Positions 8,255 through 17,256 of a stretch of 64,000 bases of DNA are shown here, one piece after another. A model generated the notes under the pieces. The model ran no database searches, was not told the origin of the DNA, and saw only the letters and a list, made by a program, of their open reading frames with translations. Location: contig JANQQF010000123.1 of assembly GCA_028285035.1 (NCBI GenBank), forward strand, positions 39,073-103,072, written 5' to 3'. The position numbers were made by a program, and so were the translations under genes. Source of the stretch: Phycisphaerae bacterium (GTDB lineage Bacteria > Chloroflexota > Anaerolineae > 4572-78 > J111). The first letter of the stretch is position 1, and each line of letters begins with the position of its first letter.

Positions 8255-8704
8255 TTGGCCCTCCTTGGGAATAATAAGGGGCGATGGGTAAATTGTGAGC
8301 CTATTGAAGGTGTCTTCGCTCATCATTTACCAGTACACCTAAATTGATAAAAATATTCAAGACCACTTTACCAAAGAACGACTGATAAGACCTGAGCGAA
8401 ACCTGAGAAAGTACTGATCGTTTACGATGATGGTGTGATCTATTAGCCTCATTCTACCAAACAGGTGTCCCCCAACAGCCCCACAAATCGTCCCATAAAC
8501 CGTCTCAAAAAATCCATTGCCATTTTAGTGAGATTGAGTAGAATGTCTGTATAGTATGATTTGCTGACAAATACATTGGTAATTGACCTAGAAAAAGCAA
8601 CTAAAACATAAGTTGCAAGGTAGCACGTCGCAGGGTAGGGATAAGATCACTATTTTTTTGTGACTTTGCGACTTTGCTACATCGAAAGAAAGGCAACAGC
8701 CACA
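8255..8704. other. 450-base intergenic region with family C repeat
   Basis: No gene is seen. The part from 8613 to 8680 is an imperfect inverted repeat of the CAAGGTAGCA / TTTGCGACTTTGCTAC type, related to 26357-26423 and 48401-48480. It overlaps the upstream GTG (8660) that would otherwise lengthen the next gene. The rest must hold the divergent promoters. Confidence 0.6.
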
Positions 8705-11700
8705 TTGTCCCAACTCTCTCTTTTCCTGCTGGGTATGCCTCGCCTTACGCAAGATGGGCAACCTATCGAAATCAATCGGCGTAAAGTGATGGCCCTCTTG
8801 ATTTATCTCGCCCTGACAGACGCACCACACAGCCGAGACACTTTGGCCACCTTACTCTGGCCTGAGTTCGACCAGTCTCGGGCACGTGGCGCGTTACGTC
8901 GAACGCTGTCTGTTCTCAATACAACGCTGGGCGAAGGCTGGCTAGAGACGACACGAGAGAGTGTGGGGCTCAATAAATCTGAGCAATTCTGGATTGATGT
9001 GACTCAATTTTGCCGACAAGCGGTCAGGGCTACTGAGAGCAAATCGCTCACTCTTGAGCAACTCAATCAATTTCAACAGACCGTTGATTTATATCAAGAT
9101 GACTTTTTAGCAGGGTTTAGTTTGCGGGACAGCCCTGACTTTGATGAATGGCAATTTTTTCAAGCCGATGAGCTACGCAGTCATTTCATCAAGCTCGTCC
9201 AACAGTTGGCTGAAGGCTATAAGGCCGTGGGAGAGGATAAACTTGCCTTAGACAATGCTCGTCGTTGGTTAGAGCGAGACTCGCTCAATGAAGCAGCACA
9301 TCGGGAGGTGATGCTGTTGTATGCCAAAACTCAACAGCATACCGCAGCTATTCGACAGTATCGAGAATGTGTCCGCCTCTTGCAAAGCGAGTTGGGGCTT
9401 GATCCCTCTCCCGAAACAGAGCAATTGTACCAACAAATTCGAACGCGAAGCCTGAGGGATAACCACCAATCTGATCATATCGATGAGCCAAGACATACGA
9501 ATGGTTCATCAAATAAAAATGGCGTCCATAAAAAAAATGGCAATGGGCTAAATCAGCCTGCCTTTTTAACCCAGACCCCGCGTCATCCCACCCCACCAAC
9601 CCCCTTTGTCGCCCGTGAAGCAGAGTTGGCTCGTCTCAATGACTTTCTCTCAACAACCATCAATGGACAAGGCCAGATTGTCTTTATCACTGGAGAAGCT
9701 GGCAGTGGTAAAACAGCCCTCATTCAGGCATTTGCCCAACAGGCGCAACAACGATATGACAATTTAGTCGTTGGTATCGGCAATTGTAATGCCCACACGG
9801 GACCGGGTGATCCTTACCTGCCCTTCCGCGATATTTTGGGTCTGCTGACCGGAGATGTCGAAACAAAATGGGCTGAGGGGTTGATTACTCAAGAGAATGC
9901 GCGTCGTTTATGGTTAGCCCGTCAAGATGTCCTTAAAACAATAACCGAATTGGGACCAGATCTCGTTTCTCGATTTTTACCACATACCGCCTCAGTGGCC
10001 ATCGCGGGGCGTAAACCTGCGTCCTACCTCACAGTTGCCTATCAACAGCAGGCGTTGTACCCGGCCCAAAATGATTTATTTGAGCAGTACACCTTGGTCT
10101 TACAAGCGCTCGCTCGAAAAACTCCTTTGTTGCTCTTGATAGATGACGCTCAATGGTTGGACACAGCATCAATCAATCTCCTGTTCCACCTCAGTCGGCA
10201 CTTGACGGGGTGCCCGTTGCTCCTCATCGTGACCTACCGACCTGATGAGTTTGCCTTGCGACGTCCGATGATCGGCGGTTCGACAACAGGGTCAATCGAA
10301 CGGCATCCTTTGGAAGCGGTTGTCAATGAGGTCCGTCGGGTCCACGGTGACATCCATATCGACTTAAAGCAAAGCCAGAGTCAAGCCTTTGTTGAAGCCT
10401 TACTCAACAGTAATCCCAATCAACTTGACGCCAAGTTTAGAAACGCGCTATATCAACAAACCCAGGGGCATCCCCTCTTCACGGTCGAGCTGTTACGTGA
10501 TATGCAGGAACGGGGTGATATTGTTCGCAACCCACAGGGCCAATGGGTCAGTGGGACAACCTTGGATTGGCATACCCTCCCCGCTCGGGTTGAGGCGGTG
10601 ATTGCCGAGCGATTTGGCCGACTTGATCCTGAACTTCGGGATTTATTGACCGTCGCCAGCGTGGAGGGAGAGCAATTTACGGCGCAGGTATTGGCGAAGG
10701 TACAAGGCCGGGATGAGCGGGATGTCTTACGCACGCTCTCGCAAATTCTTGATCGTCAACATCATCTAATTCAGGATCAGGGAGAAATCGAAATTGATGA
10801 ACATTTTCTATCCCGTTATCGATTTAGTCATACCCTGTTCCAACATTATTTGTATCAAACCCTTAGCCCAGGGGAACAACGCTTATTACACGGTGATATA
10901 GCCTACCAATTGGAACAGATTTATCAGGCTGATCTGGAAACGATTTTGGTGCAACTGGCCCATCATTATCTTAAAGCGGGGCAAACTGACAAAGCCGTGC
11001 CCTATTTGCTGCAAGCGGGTGATAAAGCCAGATATTTACACGCCCATCGACAGGCCATTGATTTTTATAGTCAAGCCTTAAGCTATCTTAAAGCTGAACA
11101 AGCCTTCAAACCAGCGGCCCACACGCTAATGAAGTTGGGGCTCACCCATCATCTCGCTTTTGATTTCCCCGCCGCTTACCAAGCCTATGATGAGGGCTTC
11201 TTGTTTTGGCAACAAGCTGAAGCGAGCCATACCACATCACCGCCTCCGGCTCCTCACCCCCTCCGGCTTAGTGAGTGGAATCCCATTACACTGGACTCAG
11301 CATATACAGATGATGACACCTCAGTCCGCTTTATCTCTCAGCTTTTTGTGGGATTAGTGGCCCTAACCGTTGATCTTGATATTGTCCCAGAAATTGCTAG
11401 TAGCTGGGAGGTACTGGATGATGGTCACAAATATGTTTTCCGGCTACGGGAGGATATTTATTGGAGTGATGGCACCCAACTGACGGCCCACGATTTTATT
11501 TATGCCTGGAAACGAATCTTGCAGCCTGATCGTGATCTGAACAAAGCCCGCTATTTATTTGATATTAAGGGGGCGAGAGCCTATTGTAATGGGGAGGTCG
11601 ACGAGTTAGGGATTGATGCGTCTGATCCCTTCACTGTGATGATTGAGTTAGAAGGTCCAACCAGTTACTTCCCTCAACTCCTTAGTCAATGGCCTTATCT

Positions 11701-12733
11701 GCCCGCGCCTCGCCACGTTGTCGAACAGCACGGGGATGATTGGGCCACGCTCGAGCATATCGTGAGTTACGGTCCCTTCTTATTAACGGAATGGGTCCCC
11801 AATCACCACATTCAACTAGATCGAAATCCAGATTATCGCGGGCAGTTTAGTGGAAATGTTCAGACTATTGATTTGAAACTGAATATTGATGAAGAAATCA
11901 CAGATAAAATGTATGAGGCAGATGAGCTTGATTTACTTTATCTCGGAAATTATTTGGAACGGGGTGATTACCTGCGGCAACGTTACGCCCCAGAATATTT
12001 TATGAGACCGCAACTCATGACCCGCTACATTGCCTTTAACACGAATGTACCGCCCTTTGATGATATCCGGGTGCGACAGGCACTTGCTTTATCCATCAAT
12101 AAAGAGGCGATGGCTGGCGTAACCTTACGTGGGTACTGTTTTCCAGCCGATGGTGGCTTTACCCCCCCAGGGATGCCGGGGCACGTACCTAGCATTGGGT
12201 TGCCATACGACCCCGACCACGCCCAACGCCTACTGGCCGAGGCAGGTTATCCGAATGGGCAAGGATTTCCCACACTCTCATCCATTGTAAAACCCGGCAA
12301 ACGACCTGAGTGTGACTACATTAGCGAGAGTTGGGCACGTCATTTAGGGATATCTGTTGACTGGGAGGTTTTACCGTGGAAGGATTTACTTGAGCGTGTT
12401 AATGACAATCCGCCCCTCCTTTATATGATGGGGTGGACCCCAGATTATCCTGACCCTGACAATATGCTCCGAGTGGCTACCCCGTTGAGCGACCGAATTG
12501 ATTGGTATAATGAGCATTTTATCGAGTTAGTTGAGCAGGCTAGGCACAAAACCAGTCAAGCCGAACGGATGCAGTTGTATTACGAAGCCGAGAAAATCCT
12601 GATCAAAGAAGTGGCGGTCATCCCCCTCTACTATGGCCGGGGCCATTGTCTAATCAAACCTTGGGTCACAAAATTCCCCACCTCGCCCTTCAGTTGGCAT
12701 TATTGGAAAGATGTGGTCATTGAGCCGCATTAG
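8705..12733 (+). CDS. BTAD-AAA-TPR regulator fused to SBP_bac_5 peptide-binding domain
   Basis: About 1342 residues. Domains in order: OmpR-type winged helix (1-90, LFLLGMPRLTQDGQPIEINR); bacterial transcriptional activation (BTAD) TPR domain (95-245, ending CVRLLQSELGLDPSPETEQLY); Asn/Gly-rich linker; AAA_16 STAND-type ATPase from about 300 with Walker A ITGEAGSGKTAL and Walker B LLLLIDDAQWLD; TPR-like helices (740-835). The last 490 residues are an OppA-type solute-binding domain (NPITLDSAYTDDDTSVRFIS, then RLREDIYWSDGTQLTAHDFIYAWKRIL). There is no signal peptide or membrane helix, so the binding domain is cytoplasmic and probably senses a peptide or sugar-like ligand, as in SgrR. The TTG at 8705 is chosen because it gives the usual BTAD start (SQLSLFLLG) and the GTG at 8660 lies in a repeat. 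Targets are unknown. Confidence 0.88.
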   Translation: MSQLSLFLLGMPRLTQDGQPIEINRRKVMALLIYLALTDAPHSRDTLATLLWPEFDQSRARGALRRTLSVLNTTLGEGWLETTRESVGLNKSEQFWIDVTQFCRQAVRATESKSLTLEQLNQFQQTVDLYQDDFLAGFSLRDSPDFDEWQFFQADELRSHFIKLVQQLAEGYKAVGEDKLALDNARRWLERDSLNEAAHREVMLLYAKTQQHTAAIRQYRECVRLLQSELGLDPSPETEQLYQQIRTRSLRDNHQSDHIDEPRHTNGSSNKNGVHKKNGNGLNQPAFLTQTPRHPTPPTPFVAREAELARLNDFLSTTINGQGQIVFITGEAGSGKTALIQAFAQQAQQRYDNLVVGIGNCNAHTGPGDPYLPFRDILGLLTGDVETKWAEGLITQENARRLWLARQDVLKTITELGPDLVSRFLPHTASVAIAGRKPASYLTVAYQQQALYPAQNDLFEQYTLVLQALARKTPLLLLIDDAQWLDTASINLLFHLSRHLTGCPLLLIVTYRPDEFALRRPMIGGSTTGSIERHPLEAVVNEVRRVHGDIHIDLKQSQSQAFVEALLNSNPNQLDAKFRNALYQQTQGHPLFTVELLRDMQERGDIVRNPQGQWVSGTTLDWHTLPARVEAVIAERFGRLDPELRDLLTVASVEGEQFTAQVLAKVQGRDERDVLRTLSQILDRQHHLIQDQGEIEIDEHFLSRYRFSHTLFQHYLYQTLSPGEQRLLHGDIAYQLEQIYQADLETILVQLAHHYLKAGQTDKAVPYLLQAGDKARYLHAHRQAIDFYSQALSYLKAEQAFKPAAHTLMKLGLTHHLAFDFPAAYQAYDEGFLFWQQAEASHTTSPPPAPHPLRLSEWNPITLDSAYTDDDTSVRFISQLFVGLVALTVDLDIVPEIASSWEVLDDGHKYVFRLREDIYWSDGTQLTAHDFIYAWKRILQPDRDLNKARYLFDIKGARAYCNGEVDELGIDASDPFTVMIELEGPTSYFPQLLSQWPYLPAPRHVVEQHGDDWATLEHIVSYGPFLLTEWVPNHHIQLDRNPDYRGQFSGNVQTIDLKLNIDEEITDKMYEADELDLLYLGNYLERGDYLRQRYAPEYFMRPQLMTRYIAFNTNVPPFDDIRVRQALALSINKEAMAGVTLRGYCFPADGGFTPPGMPGHVPSIGLPYDPDHAQRLLAEAGYPNGQGFPTLSSIVKPGKRPECDYISESWARHLGISVDWEVLPWKDLLERVNDNPPLLYMMGWTPDYPDPDNMLRVATPLSDRIDWYNEHFIELVEQARHKTSQAERMQLYYEAEKILIKEVAVIPLYYGRGHCLIKPWVTKFPTSPFSWHYWKDVVIEPH

Positions 12734-12825
12734 TGCCTAACTGATCATTTTCTTGCACAATTAGGAAGAAGTTGAGAAAAATAGTGCATTCCTATTTGGT
12801 GCTGGCTCGACCAGGTTAGGGTTGA

Positions 12826-12895
12826 GGTAATTGGTAAATAGTAAATGGTAAGTTTAGCGTTATAGGCAATTACAAATTACCAACTACTATTTACA
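12826..12895. repeat. Dispersed palindromic repeat, family A, copy 2
   Basis: The left arm is GGTAATTGGTAAATAGTAAA; the right arm is CAAATTACCAACTACTATTT. It shares the TAATTGGTAAATAGTAA word with 3482-3550. It lies in the 350-base gap before the sortase gene, which holds no gene. Confidence 0.6.
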
Positions 12896-12971
12896 ACCAC
12901 TGATTGTCCGAACTAATAATTTTTTACCGATTATCATTCAAAGATGTTTCCTCTCATCCCTATCTATTCAC

Positions 12972-12999
12972 TTGACATAAATTAAAGTTCTGTTAAACT
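12972..12999 (+). promoter_or_regulatory. Predicted sigma-70-type promoter of sortase gene
   Basis: A perfect -35 box TTGACA (12972-12977) is followed after 16 bases by TAAACT (12994-12999). The sortase ATG is 86 bases downstream. Confidence 0.5.
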
Positions 13000-13085
13000 A
13001 CCTACAAGTCTCAGTACAACATATAGTGGTGCTTTGTGATTGATCGCTATATCTTGCGGTTGATCGTAGCAGCGAAAGATATGTC

Positions 13086-14528
13086 ATGAACAAACCAGCC
13101 CCCTCATCGAAGACAGAGCCTTTACGGGTCAAAAAACGATCCAAGCCCGATCTTTATCACGTGCTTCAAGCCAAGGAGCAGCACCTAAAAACTAGTGTTG
13201 TCAGCGGGACAAATCAAGAATATCAGACGGTTGTTAAAACAGAACCCTCTCTCAATCGGCCCTCCACACCACCACTAAAGCCTGTGCCGATCAATCGGCG
13301 ATCTACGACATCATTGCCAAAACCTGTTCTACCAATACCAAAACCGAAGCCGTCTAATCAACAACCGATTACAAAAAAACAAAACCCGATTACGTCAGTC
13401 CTAGACACAAAAAAGCCACGATCGAAGCCGTGGTTTGCGGGTAAGTTTTCCCGGGCTGAGAAAACCGCCTTGGTGGCAAACGCTGTCATTTGGACTTTGG
13501 TCATTTGGGCGGCGCTTATCTATATGTTGGTGCAAGATGGCCCCGCAATGTGGGTCTGGCTTAATGGGACTCAGCCGGTTCAGGCGGCCCCACTCCCAGC
13601 CCCAACGACGACAGTCGAGCGTTTTGTCCTGCCTCCCACGGCTAGTCCGACAAACACCAGGGTGGTGCCTCTGGAAGCAACCCAAGCGTACATCAAAGAG
13701 GAAATTGAGCAGAATAGCGTGCCCGTCATTGACGCGGCAACCTCGGTTGCTCCATCAGCCACCCCTGTCGTGCTGCCTTCACCAACTCCGTTACCTCAGC
13801 CAACTGTAACAAATACGCCACTCCCCCTACCATCACCCACTGACCCGCCACCAACACCCTTACCCATTCCCACAAATACATCAGAGCCGATTACCCCAGC
13901 CACAGCCACAACGGTTCCCGCCGTAGTCGAAGTAGAGGAAGCCGCCTTTACTGTGCCCCAGCCAGATATCGACAGTAATCCTACGATTATCACAGAGGCC
14001 GCTGCTGTCGTGCCTACACCGGTTCCCTGGCCGCCGCCCGCTGATCCTCCCCCACGGCTCACAGAAAGACAACAAGCCTTAATGCCCACTCAAATTGTGA
14101 TCGACTCCGTTGGCATCAACTCAGGGATCATCTCTGTAGGGTGGCACACCGCCGAGCGGGAAGGGCAACTCACCTCAGTGTGGGAGGTAGCTGAGTACGC
14201 GGTGGGCTGGCATCAAAATTCGGCCCTCCCTGGCGATAGTGGCAATATGGTCCTCAGCGCCCACAGCAACGTCAGTGGTGAGGTGTTTCGCCCGTTACCC
14301 GATGTCAGTCAGGGTGATATCATCACTGTTTACGTTGATGACCAACCTTACAATTATCAAATTACCCATACCACCATCGTCAAAGAAGCAGGGCAACCCC
14401 TCGCTGTGCGCCAACAAAACGCCCAGTGGATTGCCCCTAGTGATGATGAGCGGCTCACCTTGGTCACCTGCTGGCCTTACCCCCACAGCACCCATCGGTT
14501 TATCGTTGTTGCTAAACCCATCTTATAA
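13086..14528 (+). CDS. Sortase with long cytoplasmic N-terminus and proline-rich stalk
   Basis: 480 residues. A basic, Pro/Lys-rich cytoplasmic region (1-125) precedes a single membrane helix (about 129-151, LVANAVIWTLVIWAALIYML), then a Thr/Pro-rich extracytoplasmic stalk (165-330) and a sortase domain (335-480). Catalytic residues are visible: His393 in VLSAHSN, Cys462 in LTLVTCWPYP, Arg471 in STHRFIVVA. The layout resembles class D/E-like enzymes. No LPxTG-type substrate is seen in this window, so the target is unknown. The 125-residue cytoplasmic part is unusually long for a sortase and has no recognised domain. A hairpin terminator follows immediately. Confidence 0.88.
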   Translation: MNKPAPSSKTEPLRVKKRSKPDLYHVLQAKEQHLKTSVVSGTNQEYQTVVKTEPSLNRPSTPPLKPVPINRRSTTSLPKPVLPIPKPKPSNQQPITKKQNPITSVLDTKKPRSKPWFAGKFSRAEKTALVANAVIWTLVIWAALIYMLVQDGPAMWVWLNGTQPVQAAPLPAPTTTVERFVLPPTASPTNTRVVPLEATQAYIKEEIEQNSVPVIDAATSVAPSATPVVLPSPTPLPQPTVTNTPLPLPSPTDPPPTPLPIPTNTSEPITPATATTVPAVVEVEEAAFTVPQPDIDSNPTIITEAAAVVPTPVPWPPPADPPPRLTERQQALMPTQIVIDSVGINSGIISVGWHTAEREGQLTSVWEVAEYAVGWHQNSALPGDSGNMVLSAHSNVSGEVFRPLPDVSQGDIITVYVDDQPYNYQITHTTIVKEAGQPLAVRQQNAQWIAPSDDERLTLVTCWPYPHSTHRFIVVAKPIL

Positions 14529-14533
14529 AGAAA

Positions 14534-14559
14534 AAGCCCAAACACCTTAGTTTGGGCTT
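14534..14559. terminator. Intrinsic terminator after sortase gene
   Basis: A ten-bp stem AAGCCCAAAC/GTTTGGGCTT with a six-base loop begins five bases after the stop; it may also serve the convergent dienelactone hydrolase gene. Confidence 0.75.
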
Positions 14560-14618
14560 CTATCTATTGTTGACTGTCGTATCGAGGTTGAGAGTAGAAT
14601 GAATTCTGTCGGCTCCTG

Positions 14619-15317
14619 CTAACTAAGCGTTTCTCGAAACAATTTCAACATCCGTTCCCACGCATCGGCGGCAGCCTCGGCATCATAGATTGGTCGGGTA
14701 TCATTGAAGAAGGCGTGGTGAGCGTTGGGATAAATAATCGTTTCATGCTTTATCCCGGCCTTGTCCATTTGAGCGGCCCGGGCTTGGGCCACGGCAGGGG
14801 AAACGCCTTGGTCCAATTCCCCAAAAATCGCTAGCACAGGCGCTGTAATTTGAGCCACTTCCTCATCGGATAACTCAGAGCCACCGCCATAGAAAGGCAC
14901 TGCCGCCCCAATACCACTCAGTTTGGCGGCTCCGTGCCAGGTTAATCCCCCACCCATACAAAAACCAGTGACACCAATGGATGAAGAGGAAACCCGGTCA
15001 TGAGTCAATAAGAGATTGATTGAATTTTGGATTGCAGTTAAGGCTTCATCCAGATTTTCCCGAAGCGACATCACGAGCTTTTTTGCTTCATCTGGCTCAG
15101 TCGCAACTTTGCCATAGTATAAATCTGGGGCAAAGGCCACAAACCCTGCTTCAGCAAAACGATTGGCGACACTTTTGATATGATCCTCCAAGCCCCACCA
15201 TTCCTGAATAACCACCACGCCAGGGTATGTCCCCGGCGCAGTCGGAACAGCCAAATGCCCAGAGGCTGTTTTACCAAGTACATCAAATGAAACCATTTCG
15301 GTCGTAATTTCGCTCAC
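14619..15317 (-). CDS. Dienelactone hydrolase family protein
   Basis: 232 residues, an alpha/beta hydrolase. The cysteine nucleophile elbow is GFCMGGG (Cys120), the acid is Asp169 in FGELDQGVS, and the His is in PNAHHAFFND (His201). The QEWWG segment at 38-42 provides the oxyanion and Glu contact typical of DLH. It would hydrolyse dienelactone or a related lactone or ester to maleylacetate, in chlorocatechol-type pathways or as a general esterase. It starts with GTG, preceded by AAGGAG. It stands alone, 30 kb from the aromatic cluster and 12 kb from the dehalogenase. Confidence 0.87.
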   Translation of the reverse strand: MSEITTEMVSFDVLGKTASGHLAVPTAPGTYPGVVVIQEWWGLEDHIKSVANRFAEAGFVAFAPDLYYGKVATEPDEAKKLVMSLRENLDEALTAIQNSINLLLTHDRVSSSSIGVTGFCMGGGLTWHGAAKLSGIGAAVPFYGGGSELSDEEVAQITAPVLAIFGELDQGVSPAVAQARAAQMDKAGIKHETIIYPNAHHAFFNDTRPIYDAEAAADAWERMLKLFRETLS

Positions 15318-15431
15318 AGTACGCTCCTTAGAAAAATAATCTTAGCAGTGCTAATAAAACCAGCGTCATTGTAATACACATTTTATAAAATGGATATTGC
15401 AAGCAGGCACAGTCTCGGATCGAATGTTGGT

Positions 15432-15481
15432 GGGAAGAACACGGATCATCTTACATTCTAGATTTTATCCGTGTTCCTCCC
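15432..15481. repeat. Long inverted repeat between convergently spaced genes
   Basis: GGGAAGAACACGGAT at 15432-15446 pairs with ATCCGTGTTCCTCCC at 15467-15481 (14 of 15 positions) around a 20-base loop. It lies 45 bases after the stop of the minus-strand membrane protein gene. No T-tract follows, so it may be an RNA-stability hairpin or a repeat rather than a terminator. Confidence 0.5.
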
Positions 15482-15525
15482 ATCCATGTCTACTATTTTT
15501 CTCGGTTAACCTGTTGCGAGGCGGT

Positions 15526-15918
15526 CTAGACAGCTAACAAACGTTCCTCCGAATCAGGTCGCCATAAATACAGAAGAACACTGATCCAAATTGCATTAAA
15601 CATCGGAAAACCCGACAAACTTAGGGAGACAACACCAGTGGCTGTATAGAAAACCCCAACCCCAAGATCAATCAGTTGGATGAAGATCATCAAATCAATC
15701 CACAACCGATGAGGTTTCGGGGTTTGAGCGATCAACCAAAAGCCAAGCCCAACCACCAGAAAGCGTGAGGCCAACATTCCCAGAGGATAGTATAAATCCG
15801 TTGGCGGAATAGAATGCCCAATGCTACCCAATAAAAAATTTGGGGCCAGCAAGTACAACACCCCGAGCGTAATTTGAATAATCGCGACAACGCGCAATAG
15901 AATTGTTAATTTTCGCAT
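15526..15918 (-). CDS. Four-helix membrane protein, uncharacterised
   Basis: 130 residues from the ATG at 15918, chosen because GGAG lies seven bases upstream and the residue before it is not hydrophobic. There are four predicted helices at about 4-24, 45-65, 72-92 and 100-118. It resembles DoxX/DUF4345-like small membrane proteins, but no signature is certain. It is divergent from an HxlR regulator with a shared intergenic region containing palindromes, so regulation by that protein is likely. Confidence 0.68.
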   Translation of the reverse strand: MRKLTILLRVVAIIQITLGVLYLLAPNFLLGSIGHSIPPTDLYYPLGMLASRFLVVGLGFWLIAQTPKPHRLWIDLMIFIQLIDLGVGVFYTATGVVSLSLSGFPMFNAIWISVLLYLWRPDSEERLLAV

Positions 15919-15996
15919 GATATTTGCTCCAAGTTTTTTCTTTACATCTACCATCGTTCATTTTAGCTAAAATACCGCTACCACATCACTCAATCG

Positions 15997-16085
15997 ACTT
16001 GTGACAAGTATGCAACTTGTCAAGAGTATATAACATCCGCTATACTTTGTGAAGTAGTTACTAAAAAGATAGCTACTATCTTTTT
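15997..16085. promoter_or_regulatory. Operator-like palindromes between HxlR gene and target
   Basis: Three ACTTGT/ACAAGT half-sites occur in a row: ACTTGT-G-ACAAGT (15997-16009) overlapping ACAAGT-ATGCA-ACTTGT (16004-16020). A second perfect palindrome, AAAAAGATAG-CTA-CTATCTTTTT, lies at 16063-16085, 38 bases before the HxlR start. HxlR dimers bind inverted repeats in such divergent gaps. Confidence 0.55.
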
Positions 16086-16122
16086 GTAAAATTTTTGTCA
16101 GCATCTGTGATAGGAGCCTGAA

Positions 16123-16470
16123 ATGAATTTTGCTGTAGATGACTGTAATACCGATTGCCCAGTCGCTCGAACGGCTCGGATTATTGAAAGCAAGTGGACC
16201 ACCCTCATTATTCGCGAATTATTATCGGGCAAAAAACGATACAGTGAGCTACAACGCGCCTTAACTGGTATTAGTCCCAAGGTGCTCTCGGAGCGCCTTA
16301 AGTTGCTCACCCGTGAACAATTAGTCGTCAAGACGATTTATGCCACGGTGCCACCAACCACCGAGTATGAATTAACACCTTTGGGGTATCAGTTTCAAGA
16401 GATCATCGAAGGGATGGCTCGCTTTGGCGCGAGGCTTTTGAACGAGGTTGACACGCAAGTAGAAGTATAA
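16123..16470 (+). CDS. HxlR-family transcriptional regulator
   Basis: 115 residues, a single winged-helix domain. CPVARTARIIESKWTTLIIRELL is the family signature, followed by KRYSELQRALTGISPKVLSERLKLL (recognition helix) and the wing YATVPPTTEYELTPLG. Cys8 and Cys12 lie before the first helix; Cys12 is the conserved thiol that in some HxlR proteins senses quinones or electrophiles. AGGAG lies before the ATG. It is divergent from the small membrane protein gene, its likely target. Confidence 0.88.
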   Translation: MNFAVDDCNTDCPVARTARIIESKWTTLIIRELLSGKKRYSELQRALTGISPKVLSERLKLLTREQLVVKTIYATVPPTTEYELTPLGYQFQEIIEGMARFGARLLNEVDTQVEV

Positions 16471-16494
16471 TTTTTAGATTTATCGGCAAAACTT

Positions 16495-17256
16495 TCAAAG
16501 ATAAAACTCAAAAAAATCCTGGATCGGAGCGACCAACACCCACGTAGATAATGGAAACACTTTCCAGAGCTGATCGACCTTCAATTCAGCCAAATTCAGC
16601 ACAAATTGATCTGCTAAATCAGGCTTGATATTACCTTGATGGTCGATCAACTGACCCCAACAGGAGGAGCCTTGAAAACGTGTCGTTTCGGCAGCGGGTT
16701 GTTTGGAGGCAATATAGGTCGTGGGAAAAAGGCTGCAATATGAGGCTGAATTGTAAAGCCAGGACTTCCCCCAGACCTCATTGGCCTCAGGGTACTTTTG
16801 TCGGACATCGCTAAAAATCATCTTTAGCTCACGCTGGCGTCTCTCAATTTTTGTCGGATGAAGCGGACTCAGTCCATCCTGTTCATGATTCTGAAAATGA
16901 ACCCGAACCACTTGCCCATGTTCACGAAGTTCAAGATCAAAACAACCAAATTGTCGCTCACGGGGAGGGCGTGGCTCAGGTGGGGATTGTCGATAAAACT
17001 CCTGGGTCCACTGTAGTCGATCAAGGTGATTGTTTAGCGTGTTAAGCCGACCGATGTACGTTTGCCAAGCGGTAGACGTTCGGGCCTGTCTAGGGTCACC
17101 TAGCCCAAACCGACGATAAAAATTGGTATGTCGTAAAACCGACCAGGCGAGGGGGCAAGGCATCTTAACGGCAATTGACTCTGCAAAGTGCAATTGTAAG
17201 CTGAAATAGTCTCGAAATCGATGGGCTTGTGCTTGTCGCTGATGTTGCTCACTCAT
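16495..17256 (-). CDS. Uncharacterised protein, 253 residues
   Basis: No known family is recognised. There is no signal peptide or membrane helix. It is rich in Trp, Tyr, Phe and Arg, with a His-rich N-terminus (SEQHQRQAQAHRFRDYF). A likely beta segment is RQFGCFDLELREHGQVVRVHFQNHEQ in the middle, and there is a WGKSWLYNSASYCSLFP stretch near 165-180. Its ATG overlaps, as ATGA, the stop codon that the frameshifted upstream GNAT gene would use if intact, so the two were probably translationally coupled. It may act on the same small molecule as the acetyltransferase, but this is inference. Confidence 0.7.
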   Translation of the reverse strand: MSEQHQRQAQAHRFRDYFSLQLHFAESIAVKMPCPLAWSVLRHTNFYRRFGLGDPRQARTSTAWQTYIGRLNTLNNHLDRLQWTQEFYRQSPPEPRPPRERQFGCFDLELREHGQVVRVHFQNHEQDGLSPLHPTKIERRQRELKMIFSDVRQKYPEANEVWGKSWLYNSASYCSLFPTTYIASKQPAAETTRFQGSSCWGQLIDHQGNIKPDLADQFVLNLAELKVDQLWKVFPLSTWVLVAPIQDFFEFYL

